A DNA stretch of 6,482 nucleotides from Bacteroidales bacterium. Its GTDB lineage: Bacteria > Bacteroidota > Bacteroidia > Bacteroidales > UBA3663. Below the pieces are notes generated by a model. It made no database searches and was not told the DNA's origin. It saw only the letters and a list, made by a program, of their open reading frames with translations. The position numbers were made by a program, and so were the translations under genes. Shown here in pieces: positions 1 through 5,996 of this stretch (position 1 is its first letter; each line of letters begins with the position of its first letter). The DNA is taken from NCBI GenBank assembly GCA_017632695.1, contig JAGBQS010000259.1:1-6482 (forward strand), read 5' to 3'.

Positions 1-588
1 CGAAGTACCGATCTTGACAGGAACTTCGAGAATTGTACCTGAAATAGTGCTTCGAACAATGGTCGTATTGATTTTGCCCGAACGCTTGCTGATGCCGTCC
101 GTAACAATATCGAGCGCATCCTGGGCAGCCTGGGCACTCTCGCGGGCCTTCTCCAGATTGTTCTGGCTCTGCTCGAACTCCTCCTTGCTCACAACGCCCT
201 TATGGTAAAGACTCTCCAGACGCGCATGCTCGCGTTCCGTTTCCTGCAGGTTCAGGTTCGAGGTCCGGACCTGACTCTGGGCGCTGGCCAAAGCCGACAT
301 GTCCGGAATCACGGCCACCTTGGCGATGGCATCGCCGGTCTTCACCTGATCGCCGGCCTCCACGTAAAGTTCGGTGATGATACCCTGAATCTGGGGCTTG
401 ATGTTCACCTCGTCGCGCGGCTCCACCTTACCGCTTGCCACCGACGTCTTCACGATATCCCTGACTTCGGGTGTTACCAGTTCATAAACCGTTACCTTCG
501 GCTGCGACTGCTTCCAAAGGAAATAGAAGGTGTAGAGCACAAAAACACCTACCAGACACCACAATGCGATTTTCAAAAACTTTTTCAT
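1..588 (-). CDS. MacA/HlyD-family membrane fusion protein (periplasmic adaptor), 3' end missing
   Basis: Periplasmic adaptor of a tripartite ABC efflux system, expected to link the inner-membrane permeases encoded just upstream to a TolC-like outer-membrane channel. The window holds the first 196 residues; the C-terminal part lies beyond the left edge. Residues about 4-25 form one hydrophobic helix after MKK, an uncleaved membrane anchor. The WC at 10-11 does not make a proper lipobox. Residues about 55-95 are the first half of a lipoyl-like hairpin (IQGIITELYVEAGDQVKTGD). Residues about 98-165 are an Ala/Gln/Glu-rich helical hairpin whose turn, LYHKGVVSKEEFE, is typical of adaptors. RSTISGTILEV (179-189) starts the second lipoyl half/barrel. 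The start at 588 gives a standard MKK N-terminus, 45 nt after the preceding permease gene, so the gene is probably in that operon. Family assignment is firm; MacA is the nearest functional type but the substrate is unknown. Confidence 0.9.
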   Translation of the reverse strand, partial: MKKFLKIALWCLVGVFVLYTFYFLWKQSQPKVTVYELVTPEVRDIVKTSVASGKVEPRDEVNIKPQIQGIITELYVEAGDQVKTGDAIAKVAVIPDMSALASAQSQVRTSNLNLQETEREHARLESLYHKGVVSKEEFEQSQNNLEKARESAQAAQDALDIVTDGISKRSGKINTTIVRSTISGTILEVPVKIGTS

Positions 589-633
589 AGTTATATTTTT
601 AGATTATTAGAATTTGTTTGACTGTTTAATTGT

Positions 634-1890
634 TTATTCTTCACGTAAGGCCTCGATGGCCTTGATCTTCATAGCCCGTCGGGCAGGCATCGAACCCGCT
701 AAGAGTCCGCCGGCCACAATCACCACCAGGGCGGCAACGGCAACGCCGAACGAGATGTGCGGATTCTGCATGCTGAACTCATCGGGCGAAGCCGGATTGG
801 CCTTCAGGATGGTATCCGTCAGATGCAGGATCCAGACACCCAGCATCAGACCCGCCAGACCTGCCGCCATAGTCAGCGCCAGACTCTCGGCCAGAATCTG
901 CGAGAGGATGGTAAACGGCTTGGCGCCCAGCGCCCGTCGGATACCTATCTCCTGCGTACGTTCCTTAACGGTTACCAGCATGATGTTCGAGATACCGATC
1001 AGACCTGCCAGCAGCGAGCCGCAGCCCACAATCCACAGCAGGATATTAATGCCCGCAAAAAGCATCTTGAAACTGTCGAGCGCCTCCTTGAGGTTAAACG
1101 ACCAGAAGGCAGTCTTGTCGTCCGGATGCACAAAATGATGTTCCTTCGGGCCGCTCAGGATCTTGTCCTCCAGGTCGGAAACCGAGTACTGATCCTTGAG
1201 CGTTACAATAATCATATGGATGTTATCGCCCAAATTATAGGTAAGCTGAGTGGTTGAGAGCGGAAGTATGACCGACCGGTTGATGTCGGCGCCCAGGTTC
1301 ACCAAAGCCGACAGTTTCTTCACCACACCCACAACGGTGTAGTAGATACCGCCTGCCTTGACCAGTTTGCCACAAGGGTCGCCGCCTCCGGGGAAGAGCG
1401 TCTCGTACACATCCAGACCCAGCACGCAAACCTTCCGGTGCTCGTGCAGGTCAATGTCGTTGATGTACCGTCCGTACAGCAGCTGCTGCGGCAGTACATT
1501 GTAATAACTGCCGTGCGTGCCCACCAGAGTTGCATCGTATTTCCGGTCCTGATAGGTAAGACCGCTGCCGTTCACAAAGTTCATCGGGGTCAGCGACTCC
1601 AGCTTCTTCCCCATCGCTTCGCGGATGAGCAGCAGGTCATCGTTGTCGGTCTCAATGCTGCGGCCCTTGCCGAAACCCTTGTAGCTCATTGTGGTATGGT
1701 TACCTCCCATGAACATACTGTTGCTCGGAATGGACGACAGGCTTCCCACAATACCGCCGAAGATGCCCTCGCCGAAGCCCACCAGCAGGATCAGCATCAG
1801 CAGCCCCCAGAAAACACCGAAGGCCGTCATAAACGAACGCAGCCTGTTGCGGCGTATCGTTTGCCAAATTTCGTTCCAAAGTTCTGTCAT
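634..1890 (-). CDS. MacB/FtsX-type ABC transporter permease (second of pair)
   Basis: Inner-membrane permease subunit of 418 residues without a fused ATPase domain. It has the MacB layout. A short cytoplasmic N-terminus (MTELWNEIWQTIRRNRLRSF) is followed by a first membrane helix at about 21-45. A large periplasmic core domain covers about 46-275. Three more helices lie near 278-305, 328-356 and 380-402. The cytoplasmic loop after the second helix has ERTQEIGIRRALGAKP (310-325), the conserved segment of this family expected to contact the ATPase. The C-terminus MPARRAMKIKAIEALREE is the usual family ending. The ATG overlaps the stop of the preceding permease gene by 4 nt (ATGA), which indicates translational coupling and supports this start. 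It is a paralogue of its neighbour, so the two probably pair as a heterodimer. The substrate (lipoprotein, peptide, drug or siderophore) cannot be read from the sequence. Confidence 0.93.
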   Translation of the reverse strand: MTELWNEIWQTIRRNRLRSFMTAFGVFWGLLMLILLVGFGEGIFGGIVGSLSSIPSNSMFMGGNHTTMSYKGFGKGRSIETDNDDLLLIREAMGKKLESLTPMNFVNGSGLTYQDRKYDATLVGTHGSYYNVLPQQLLYGRYINDIDLHEHRKVCVLGLDVYETLFPGGGDPCGKLVKAGGIYYTVVGVVKKLSALVNLGADINRSVILPLSTTQLTYNLGDNIHMIIVTLKDQYSVSDLEDKILSGPKEHHFVHPDDKTAFWSFNLKEALDSFKMLFAGINILLWIVGCGSLLAGLIGISNIMLVTVKERTQEIGIRRALGAKPFTILSQILAESLALTMAAGLAGLMLGVWILHLTDTILKANPASPDEFSMQNPHISFGVAVAALVVIVAGGLLAGSMPARRAMKIKAIEALREE

Positions 1891-3140
1891 GATGCTGCCA
1901 ATGCTTCAACGGGTTTAACACTCACTGCACGCTTGGCAGGCACATAACCGGCAATGATGCCGGCCACCACCATCACCAGGGTTGCAGCCATAACTATCGG
2001 TAAGTCGACGGTCGGATTCTGGAAAGGCATTTCCGACTCGGACGTCTGGGCAGCCATCTGCAGGATAAAGTCCACCAGCTGTGTCAGGCCGATTCCGAAG
2101 AACAGGCCCGCATAGCCGAACACCAGCGTAATGGCCACCGATTCGAGCAGGACCAGCGCGATGATCTGGCGCGGACGTGCACCCAATGCCTTTCGGATAC
2201 CGAACTCGTGTGTACGTTCGCGTACCGTAATAAGCATGATGTTCGAGATACCCGTCACACCGGCTATCAGGGTAGCAATACCGATCAGCCAGATGAACAG
2301 CTGCAGGCTCGCAAAGATGGACTTTGCCTGAACGTAGTCCTCGTAGGCATTCCAGATATAAATGCACGAACGGTCGGACGGGTCGTACCTATGCTTCTTC
2401 GCGAGCAGTTCGCGCAGCGTTTTATTGAAATTCTCGTTCGCCTCCTTCGTCTCCAGGTTCTTCACAATCATGCGCATCTCCGAATAATCTCCGTTCGGCT
2501 TATAGATCGTGCCGACGGTGGAGATGGGAGCCAGCAGCGGCGAATTCTGGTAACGGTCCTGCGTATGGAAAATGCCCACCAGCTGGAAAGGCAGGCCGTA
2601 CATCTTCACCCACGTTCCGATAACCGATTCCGAAGCGCTGCCCAGCAGCTTCTCCGCATCCTTATCGCACATCAGGAACACTTTGCGGCGTTCGCGGATG
2701 TCCATTTCGTTCAGGCTTCTGCCTGCCACAATCTGGTAACCGCTGCTTTGCACGTACGACGGGTATATACCCTCCATAGACGAAGACTGGTAGTCGGTTC
2801 CCACACTGGCCAGCACGCTGGCCGAGAAAACCGGCTGGATCTCATCGATCTGCTGCGGGAAACGGTCGCACAGCAGTTCCAGATCGGTCACATCAAGGTT
2901 CACGCTCCGGTATTTGGGCAGGCCGTACGAAGCCTCCGAGGCATACCCCGGCCAAAGCGTGACACGGTTTACGCTCCTGCCACCGAACTGCGTCATCATA
3001 CCGTTCATCAGACCGTTGCCCGCACCCAGCAGCACAATGAGCATGAAGATGCCCCAGGCGATACTGAATCCGGTCAAGGCGATGCGCAGTTTGTTGCGGC
3101 TCATTGAAACATAAACCTCCGAAAAACTGTCGAAAATCAT
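1887..3140 (-). CDS. MacB/FtsX-type ABC transporter permease (first of pair)
   Basis: Inner-membrane permease subunit, 417 residues from the chosen start. The layout matches the next gene: membrane helix at about 19-43, periplasmic core at about 45-272, and helices near 276-303, 326-357 and 380-402. The family segment ERTHEFGIRKALGARP lies at 308-323, and the protein ends PAKRAVSVKPVEALAAS. An in-frame ATG at 3167 would add nine residues (MLNSKRELI) and overlap the ATPase gene by 11 nt. I prefer the ATG at 3140 because its product (MIFDSFSEVYVSMSRNKLR) lines up almost exactly with the N-terminus of the paralogous permease. It also leaves a 16-nt gap containing AAAAGGGAAC, a possible weak ribosome-binding site. 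The 3' end overlaps the next permease start by 4 nt. It lacks its own nucleotide-binding domain, so it depends on the ATPase encoded directly upstream. Confidence 0.92.
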   Translation of the reverse strand: MIFDSFSEVYVSMSRNKLRIALTGFSIAWGIFMLIVLLGAGNGLMNGMMTQFGGRSVNRVTLWPGYASEASYGLPKYRSVNLDVTDLELLCDRFPQQIDEIQPVFSASVLASVGTDYQSSSMEGIYPSYVQSSGYQIVAGRSLNEMDIRERRKVFLMCDKDAEKLLGSASESVIGTWVKMYGLPFQLVGIFHTQDRYQNSPLLAPISTVGTIYKPNGDYSEMRMIVKNLETKEANENFNKTLRELLAKKHRYDPSDRSCIYIWNAYEDYVQAKSIFASLQLFIWLIGIATLIAGVTGISNIMLITVRERTHEFGIRKALGARPRQIIALVLLESVAITLVFGYAGLFFGIGLTQLVDFILQMAAQTSESEMPFQNPTVDLPIVMAATLVMVVAGIIAGYVPAKRAVSVKPVEALAAS

Positions 3141-3156
3141 AATCAGTTCCCTTTTG

Positions 3157-3819
3157 CTATTCAACAATCAGACCGTCTTTGATGTGAATCAGGCGGTCGG
3201 TCTGGTCGGCAATATCCTTTTCGTGAGTCACGATGATGACCGTCTTGCCCTGTTCCTGGTTCACCTTCTTCAGCAGATCCATCACTTCCTGCGTGGTCTT
3301 ACTGTCGAGGGCGCCGGTCGGCTCGTCGGCCAGAATGATTTTGGGTTGTGCGATGAGCGCACGGGCAATGGCCACACGCTGCTTCTGTCCGCCCGACATC
3401 TCGCTCGGATAATGGTCAGCCCAGTCCTTCAGTCCCATCATGTCCAGATACTCAAGCGCCAGCTCATTGCGCTTGCGGCGGCTGACTCCCTGATAATACA
3501 GCGGCAGCGCCACATTCTCCATAGCGTTCTTGAATGTAATGAGGTTAAACGACTGGAACACGAAGCCGATGAGACGGTTGCGGAGTTCCGCAGCACGCGT
3601 TTCGCTCAGGTTGCGAATCAGCGTACCGTTCAGGTAATAGGTCCCCTCGTCGTAGTCGTCGAGGATGCCTAAGATGTTGAGCAGGGTGGATTTCCCTGAG
3701 CCGGAAGCACCCATGATGCTTACCAGCTCGCCTTCACCGATGTGAAGGTCGATACCTTTCAGCACATGCAGAGGCGTGGCCGATTGGTAGGTTTTCTGGA
3801 TTCCTTTCAGTTCAATCAT
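3157..3819 (-). CDS. ABC transporter ATP-binding protein, MacB/LolD type
   Basis: Cytoplasmic ATPase that powers the two permeases encoded immediately downstream. Its 220 residues are the usual length for a single stand-alone nucleotide-binding domain, and all core motifs are intact. Walker A is GASGSGKST at 37-45, the Q-loop glutamine is Q89 (FVFQSFNL), and the ABC signature is MSGGQKQRVAIARAL at 141-155. Walker B is IILADE at 161-166 with catalytic E166, the D-loop is GALD at 169-172, and the switch histidine is H199 (VTHE). The Y-Q-x(n)-L-x-G-I-D opening and the ADEPTGALDS stretch are typical of the MacB/LolD/FtsE group that works with FtsX-like permeases. The start at 3819 gives the canonical MIELKGIQKTY opening. 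The gene lies 80 nt after the cvfB-like gene and could share its transcript or start its own. Group assignment is secure; the exact transported substrate is not. Confidence 0.95.
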   Translation of the reverse strand: MIELKGIQKTYQSATPLHVLKGIDLHIGEGELVSIMGASGSGKSTLLNILGILDDYDEGTYYLNGTLIRNLSETRAAELRNRLIGFVFQSFNLITFKNAMENVALPLYYQGVSRRKRNELALEYLDMMGLKDWADHYPSEMSGGQKQRVAIARALIAQPKIILADEPTGALDSKTTQEVMDLLKKVNQEQGKTVIIVTHEKDIADQTDRLIHIKDGLIVE

Positions 3820-3821
3820 AG

Positions 3822-3850
3822 TGTTTAGAGTTAATTATTAATGTTTAGAG
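3822..3850. repeat. 9-bp direct repeat, 20-bp period, upstream of the ABC ATPase gene
   Basis: TGTTTAGAG occurs at 3822-3830 and again at 3842-3850, start to start 20 bp, separated by an AT-only stretch (TTAATTATTAA). On the coding strand this reads CTCTAAACA twice, with the proximal copy ending 2 bp before the ATPase start codon. Two helical turns would place both copies on the same face of the DNA, which would suit a dimeric regulator. A small local duplication in the leader is equally likely. No function is established. Confidence 0.35.
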
Positions 3851-3899
3851 CTGTGTTTCAGTTTTTATCCCAGACGCGTTTCCCAAAGTATCAGATCGG

Positions 3900-4748
3900 T
3901 TATTCGGCATCGCCGTCTGTCAGCCGGATGCCGTTTTCCTCGAGCACGATGCGCTGCTGCTTGTACAGAGCGCCGACGGCCTTCTTGAAGTTCTTCTTCG
4001 ACATCTGCAGCTCCGCAGTGATCAGCTCCGGATCGCTTTTGTCGGTCAGCTGCAGGAAGCCTCCGTGCAGGTGCAGCGCCCTTAGCACAACGGCTTCGGC
4101 CGAGTCGATAACCCGCCGGTAGCCCATCGGCTGCAGGGAGAGGTCGATCTTCTCGTCGTCGCGCACTTCCTTCACCCATGCCCGCAGGTGTTCGCCGATG
4201 TGAACGCTGCGGAAAATCTGGTTCTTGTAAATCAGACCCGTATGGGCATTGTTGATGATCACCTTATATCCCAGCGGCGTAGGTTTCCACACCAGGATGT
4301 CCACTTCCTCGTTGGGTTCGTAGGGCGCCGGCACGTTGTCCAGATACTTATCCAGACGGGCGGTTCCCACAATACGACCCGACACATCATCTACATATAT
4401 ATAAATAATGTATCGGCGACCCTCCTCCATTTCCTTGGGCTGCTCGCGGTGCGGAATGAGCAGTTCCTTCGAGGTTCCCCAATCGGCAAAGGCGCCCACC
4501 TGGTTCACCGAGCGGACTTCGAGCGACGCAAACTCACCCACCTGGGCATAAGGACGCTCGGTAGTGGCTATCAGACGTGCTTCGCTGTCCTGATACACAA
4601 AGCAGCGGATGGTTTGTCCCACCTTGGCTCCGGCAGGCACGTATTTGGCAGGCATCAGTATGTCGATGCCTTCCCCGTCGGTCACATAGATGCCGAATTC
4701 CACCTCGCGGGCTATTGTCAGTTCGTTATATTTGCCTAATTGGATCAT
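3900..4748 (-). CDS. CvfB-like S1-domain RNA-binding protein
   Basis: Predicted cytoplasmic RNA-binding protein of 282 residues, matching the usual CvfB/YitL length. CvfB in Staphylococcus aureus affects virulence gene expression through RNA binding; the role in Bacteroidota is not known to me. The sequence fits three consecutive S1-type OB folds and a C-terminal winged helix. S1-1 is about 1-62. S1-2 is about 65-130, containing NQVGAFADWG followed by KELLIPHREQ, the most diagnostic CvfB segment. S1-3 is about 145-210, ending near KIDLSLQP. The winged helix is about 215-278 (AEVVLRALHLHGG-like helix, then ELQMSKKNFKKAVGALYKQQRI and a wing VLEENGIRL). The gene starts 21 nt after comB on the same strand, so the two are almost certainly cotranscribed. 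Homologues are sometimes mislabelled GntR regulators because of the winged helix; nothing here suggests a ligand-responsive repressor. Confidence 0.88.
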   Translation of the reverse strand: MIQLGKYNELTIAREVEFGIYVTDGEGIDILMPAKYVPAGAKVGQTIRCFVYQDSEARLIATTERPYAQVGEFASLEVRSVNQVGAFADWGTSKELLIPHREQPKEMEEGRRYIIYIYVDDVSGRIVGTARLDKYLDNVPAPYEPNEEVDILVWKPTPLGYKVIINNAHTGLIYKNQIFRSVHIGEHLRAWVKEVRDDEKIDLSLQPMGYRRVIDSAEAVVLRALHLHGGFLQLTDKSDPELITAELQMSKKNFKKAVGALYKQQRIVLEENGIRLTDGDAE

Positions 4749-4769
4749 AACGGTAATTAATTGCTGAAA

Positions 4770-5489
4770 TCAGTCCTGCTTCACTACCACCAGTTTATCG
4801 ACCTTCAGTTCCGGAACAACGCCGAAAATGGATTTCCGCAGACAGAAGTTCAGGTCGCTGCGGAAGCCGTGGTCAATCAGACGCTTGGCGTGCTCGCTCT
4901 GCAGCAGGAAGCGCGAGAAGTCCCTATTGGCATGATGCCACAGGGCTACGACAATGCGGGTAGCTTCGCTGGCCGACTCTAAGCCTTCCTCGGCAATCAG
5001 CGACGAAGCCAGAGCGCCGGCAAACAGAGAGTCCTCCAGACAGATGCGGCTGTTGGATCCGGAGCAGACCACCAGCACATCGCGGTCCAGTTCCTGAATG
5101 CGTTTTGCCAGTGCCTGCAGGTTCACGAATGCGCCGATGAGCAGCCGGTAGCAGTTCTGCGCGCCCTTGATGGCCTTGGTGCCGTTACTGGTCAGCATGA
5201 CCAGCGACTGTTTGTTGACCCGCTTAACCGAATATTCAGAAGGCGAGTTGCCGAAGTCGGCAAACCCGTACTTTTCGGTATCCTGTTCAGCTCCGGTCAG
5301 GTAGCCCATCGCCTTGTAGCTGATGGCTTCAGCTTCGGTGGCAACCGGAATAATGGCCTCTGCCCCATTGGCAAAAGCCGTACACATGGTGGTTGTAGCG
5401 CGGAACACGTCGGTTACTACCACCACGCTGTCGCTGAATTCGTATTGGCTCAACAGGGCCGGCGTCAAACAAATCTCTATTTTGTGCAT
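4770..5489 (-). CDS. comB: 2-phosphosulfolactate phosphatase family protein (ComB)
   Basis: Mg-dependent phosphatase family that converts 2-phosphosulfolactate to sulfolactate, the second step of one coenzyme M route (EC 3.1.3.71). In bacteria that lack coenzyme M the physiological role is often unclear. The 239 residues match the family length. Family motifs are present in order: TDVFRATTT (26-34, with the presumed metal ligand D27), GFADFGNSPSEY (75-86), MLTSNGTKA (98-106), VVCSGSNS (140-147) and LEDSLFAGAL (151-160). The start at 5489 gives MHKIEICLTP and lies about 16 nt after the predicted transcription start, so the leader would be very short. No phosphosulfolactate synthase (comA) or sulfolactate dehydrogenase (comC) gene is visible here, so the pathway cannot be confirmed from this window. 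The family call is strong; the true substrate in this organism is an inference. Confidence 0.9.
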   Translation of the reverse strand: MHKIEICLTPALLSQYEFSDSVVVVTDVFRATTTMCTAFANGAEAIIPVATEAEAISYKAMGYLTGAEQDTEKYGFADFGNSPSEYSVKRVNKQSLVMLTSNGTKAIKGAQNCYRLLIGAFVNLQALAKRIQELDRDVLVVCSGSNSRICLEDSLFAGALASSLIAEEGLESASEATRIVVALWHHANRDFSRFLLQSEHAKRLIDHGFRSDLNFCLRKSIFGVVPELKVDKLVVVKQD

Positions 5490-5510
5490 TCTGATTTCAA
5501 TTTAGCGCTG

Positions 5511-5542
5511 CGAAGATAGCAATTTTTAATCAAATCTCCAAA
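5511..5542 (-). promoter_or_regulatory. Predicted Bacteroidota-type promoter for comB and the leftward genes
   Basis: Reading leftward, a -33 TTTG (5542-5539) is followed after 20 nt by TATCTTCG (5518-5511). The latter matches the Bacteroidota -7 consensus TAnnTTTG at five of six fixed positions. The spacing falls within the usual 19-21 nt. A transcription start near 5505 would give a leader of about 16 nt before the comB ATG. This is a pattern match only. Confidence 0.55.
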
Positions 5543-5557
5543 TAAAACTGAAAAAAA

Positions 5558-5581
5558 ACAATTTATGTCCGAAAAAATTGT
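5558..5581. promoter_or_regulatory. Perfect 7-bp inverted repeat between the divergent promoters
   Basis: ACAATTT (5558-5564) and AAATTGT (5575-5581) are exact inverted copies around a 10-nt spacer. The right arm overlaps the predicted -33 element of the trxA promoter, and the whole site sits between the two divergent promoters, where a regulator could affect both. The surrounding DNA is strongly AT-rich, with an A8 run immediately to the left, so a chance palindrome is quite possible. It is not a terminator: the arms are AT-only and no gene ends here. Confidence 0.3.
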
Positions 5582-5609
5582 CATTCTCTTATAATTTTGC
5601 CTATCTTTG
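5577..5609 (+). promoter_or_regulatory. Predicted Bacteroidota-type promoter for trxA
   Basis: ATTG (5577-5580, TTG core) is followed after 21 nt by TATCTTTG (5602-5609), a perfect match to the -7 consensus TAnnTTTG. A second perfect -7 match, TAATTTTG (5592-5599), lies exactly 10 bp upstream but has no TTTG at the proper distance, so the downstream one is the better candidate. The predicted start near 5616 would leave a leader of about 20 nt before the trxA ATG at 5637. A-tracts at 5551-5558 and 5572-5577 could act as upstream activating sequence. Confidence 0.7.
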
Positions 5610-5636
5610 CGGAGAAATCAACCAAACATCATTATT

Positions 5637-5951
5637 ATGGCAATGAAGATTACCGATCAGAATGCGCCTGAGTTGATCGCAGGCGACAAACTTGTAGTGA
5701 TTGATTTTTGGGCAACCTGGTGCGGACCCTGCCGGAGCATTGCCCCAACCATCGAGGCTTTGGCTGAAAAGTATGAAGGGAGAGCCGTAATCGGCAAGTA
5801 TGATGTCGATGAAGGTGAAGAGCTGTCGGCCGAATTCAACATCCGCAACATCCCTACGCTGATTTTCCTGAAAGGCGGACAGCAGGTCGGCAAGATTGTG
5901 GGAGCCGCAACACAGTCGGCCATCGAGGCTGAAATCGAGAAACATCTGTAA
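5637..5951 (+). CDS. trxA: Thioredoxin 1
   Basis: Small cytoplasmic thiol-disulfide oxidoreductase that keeps protein cysteines reduced and is itself recycled by thioredoxin reductase. The 104-residue product is the classic single-domain length. It carries the redox motif WCGPC at 28-32 (C29 and C32), the buried aspartate D23 in IDFWATW, the cis-proline P73 in NIPTLIF, and the glycine-rich FLKGGQQVGKIVG strand near the end. There is no signal peptide or lipobox, which separates it from the periplasmic TlpA/ResA-type proteins common in this phylum. The ATG at 5637 is preferred because it follows the predicted promoter at the proper distance. An ATG two codons later (5643) is also usable, while an upstream TTG at 5607 falls within the -7 element and is rejected. 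pgk follows after 45 nt with no visible terminator, so readthrough is possible. Confidence 0.97.
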   Translation: MAMKITDQNAPELIAGDKLVVIDFWATWCGPCRSIAPTIEALAEKYEGRAVIGKYDVDEGEELSAEFNIRNIPTLIFLKGGQQVGKIVGAATQSAIEAEIEKHL

Positions 5952-5996
5952 ATATACAAACTTATTTATACTGTTTTAATAACAAATCAAAACGTT

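Noticed and set aside
589..633. AT-rich gap between the second permease and the adaptor gene as a terminator or promoter
   Set aside because: No stem-loop with a T-run and no TAnnTTTG/TTTG pair was found; it reads as a plain leader within the operon.
2208..3107. A 299-codon plus-strand open frame opposite the first permease gene
   Set aside because: It is fully antisense to a gene with clear family motifs; its translation is rich in His, Arg and Gln, lacks recognisable domains, and looks like a by-product of codon bias on the other strand.
3883..3890. TACTTTGG on the minus strand as a -7 element for the ABC transporter genes
   Set aside because: It matches only five of six fixed positions and there is no TTG/TTTG 19-21 nt upstream.
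4389..4411. AT-only patch (TATATATATAAATAATGT-like) inside the cvfB-like gene
   Set aside because: It encodes the Ile/Tyr-rich strand RRYIIYIYVDD of an S1 domain, in frame; amino acid choice explains the base composition, so no origin or internal promoter is called.
5601..5945. A 114-codon minus-strand open frame opposite trxA
   Set aside because: It mirrors the thioredoxin gene, has no promoter or recognisable domain, and thioredoxin is unmistakable on the plus strand.
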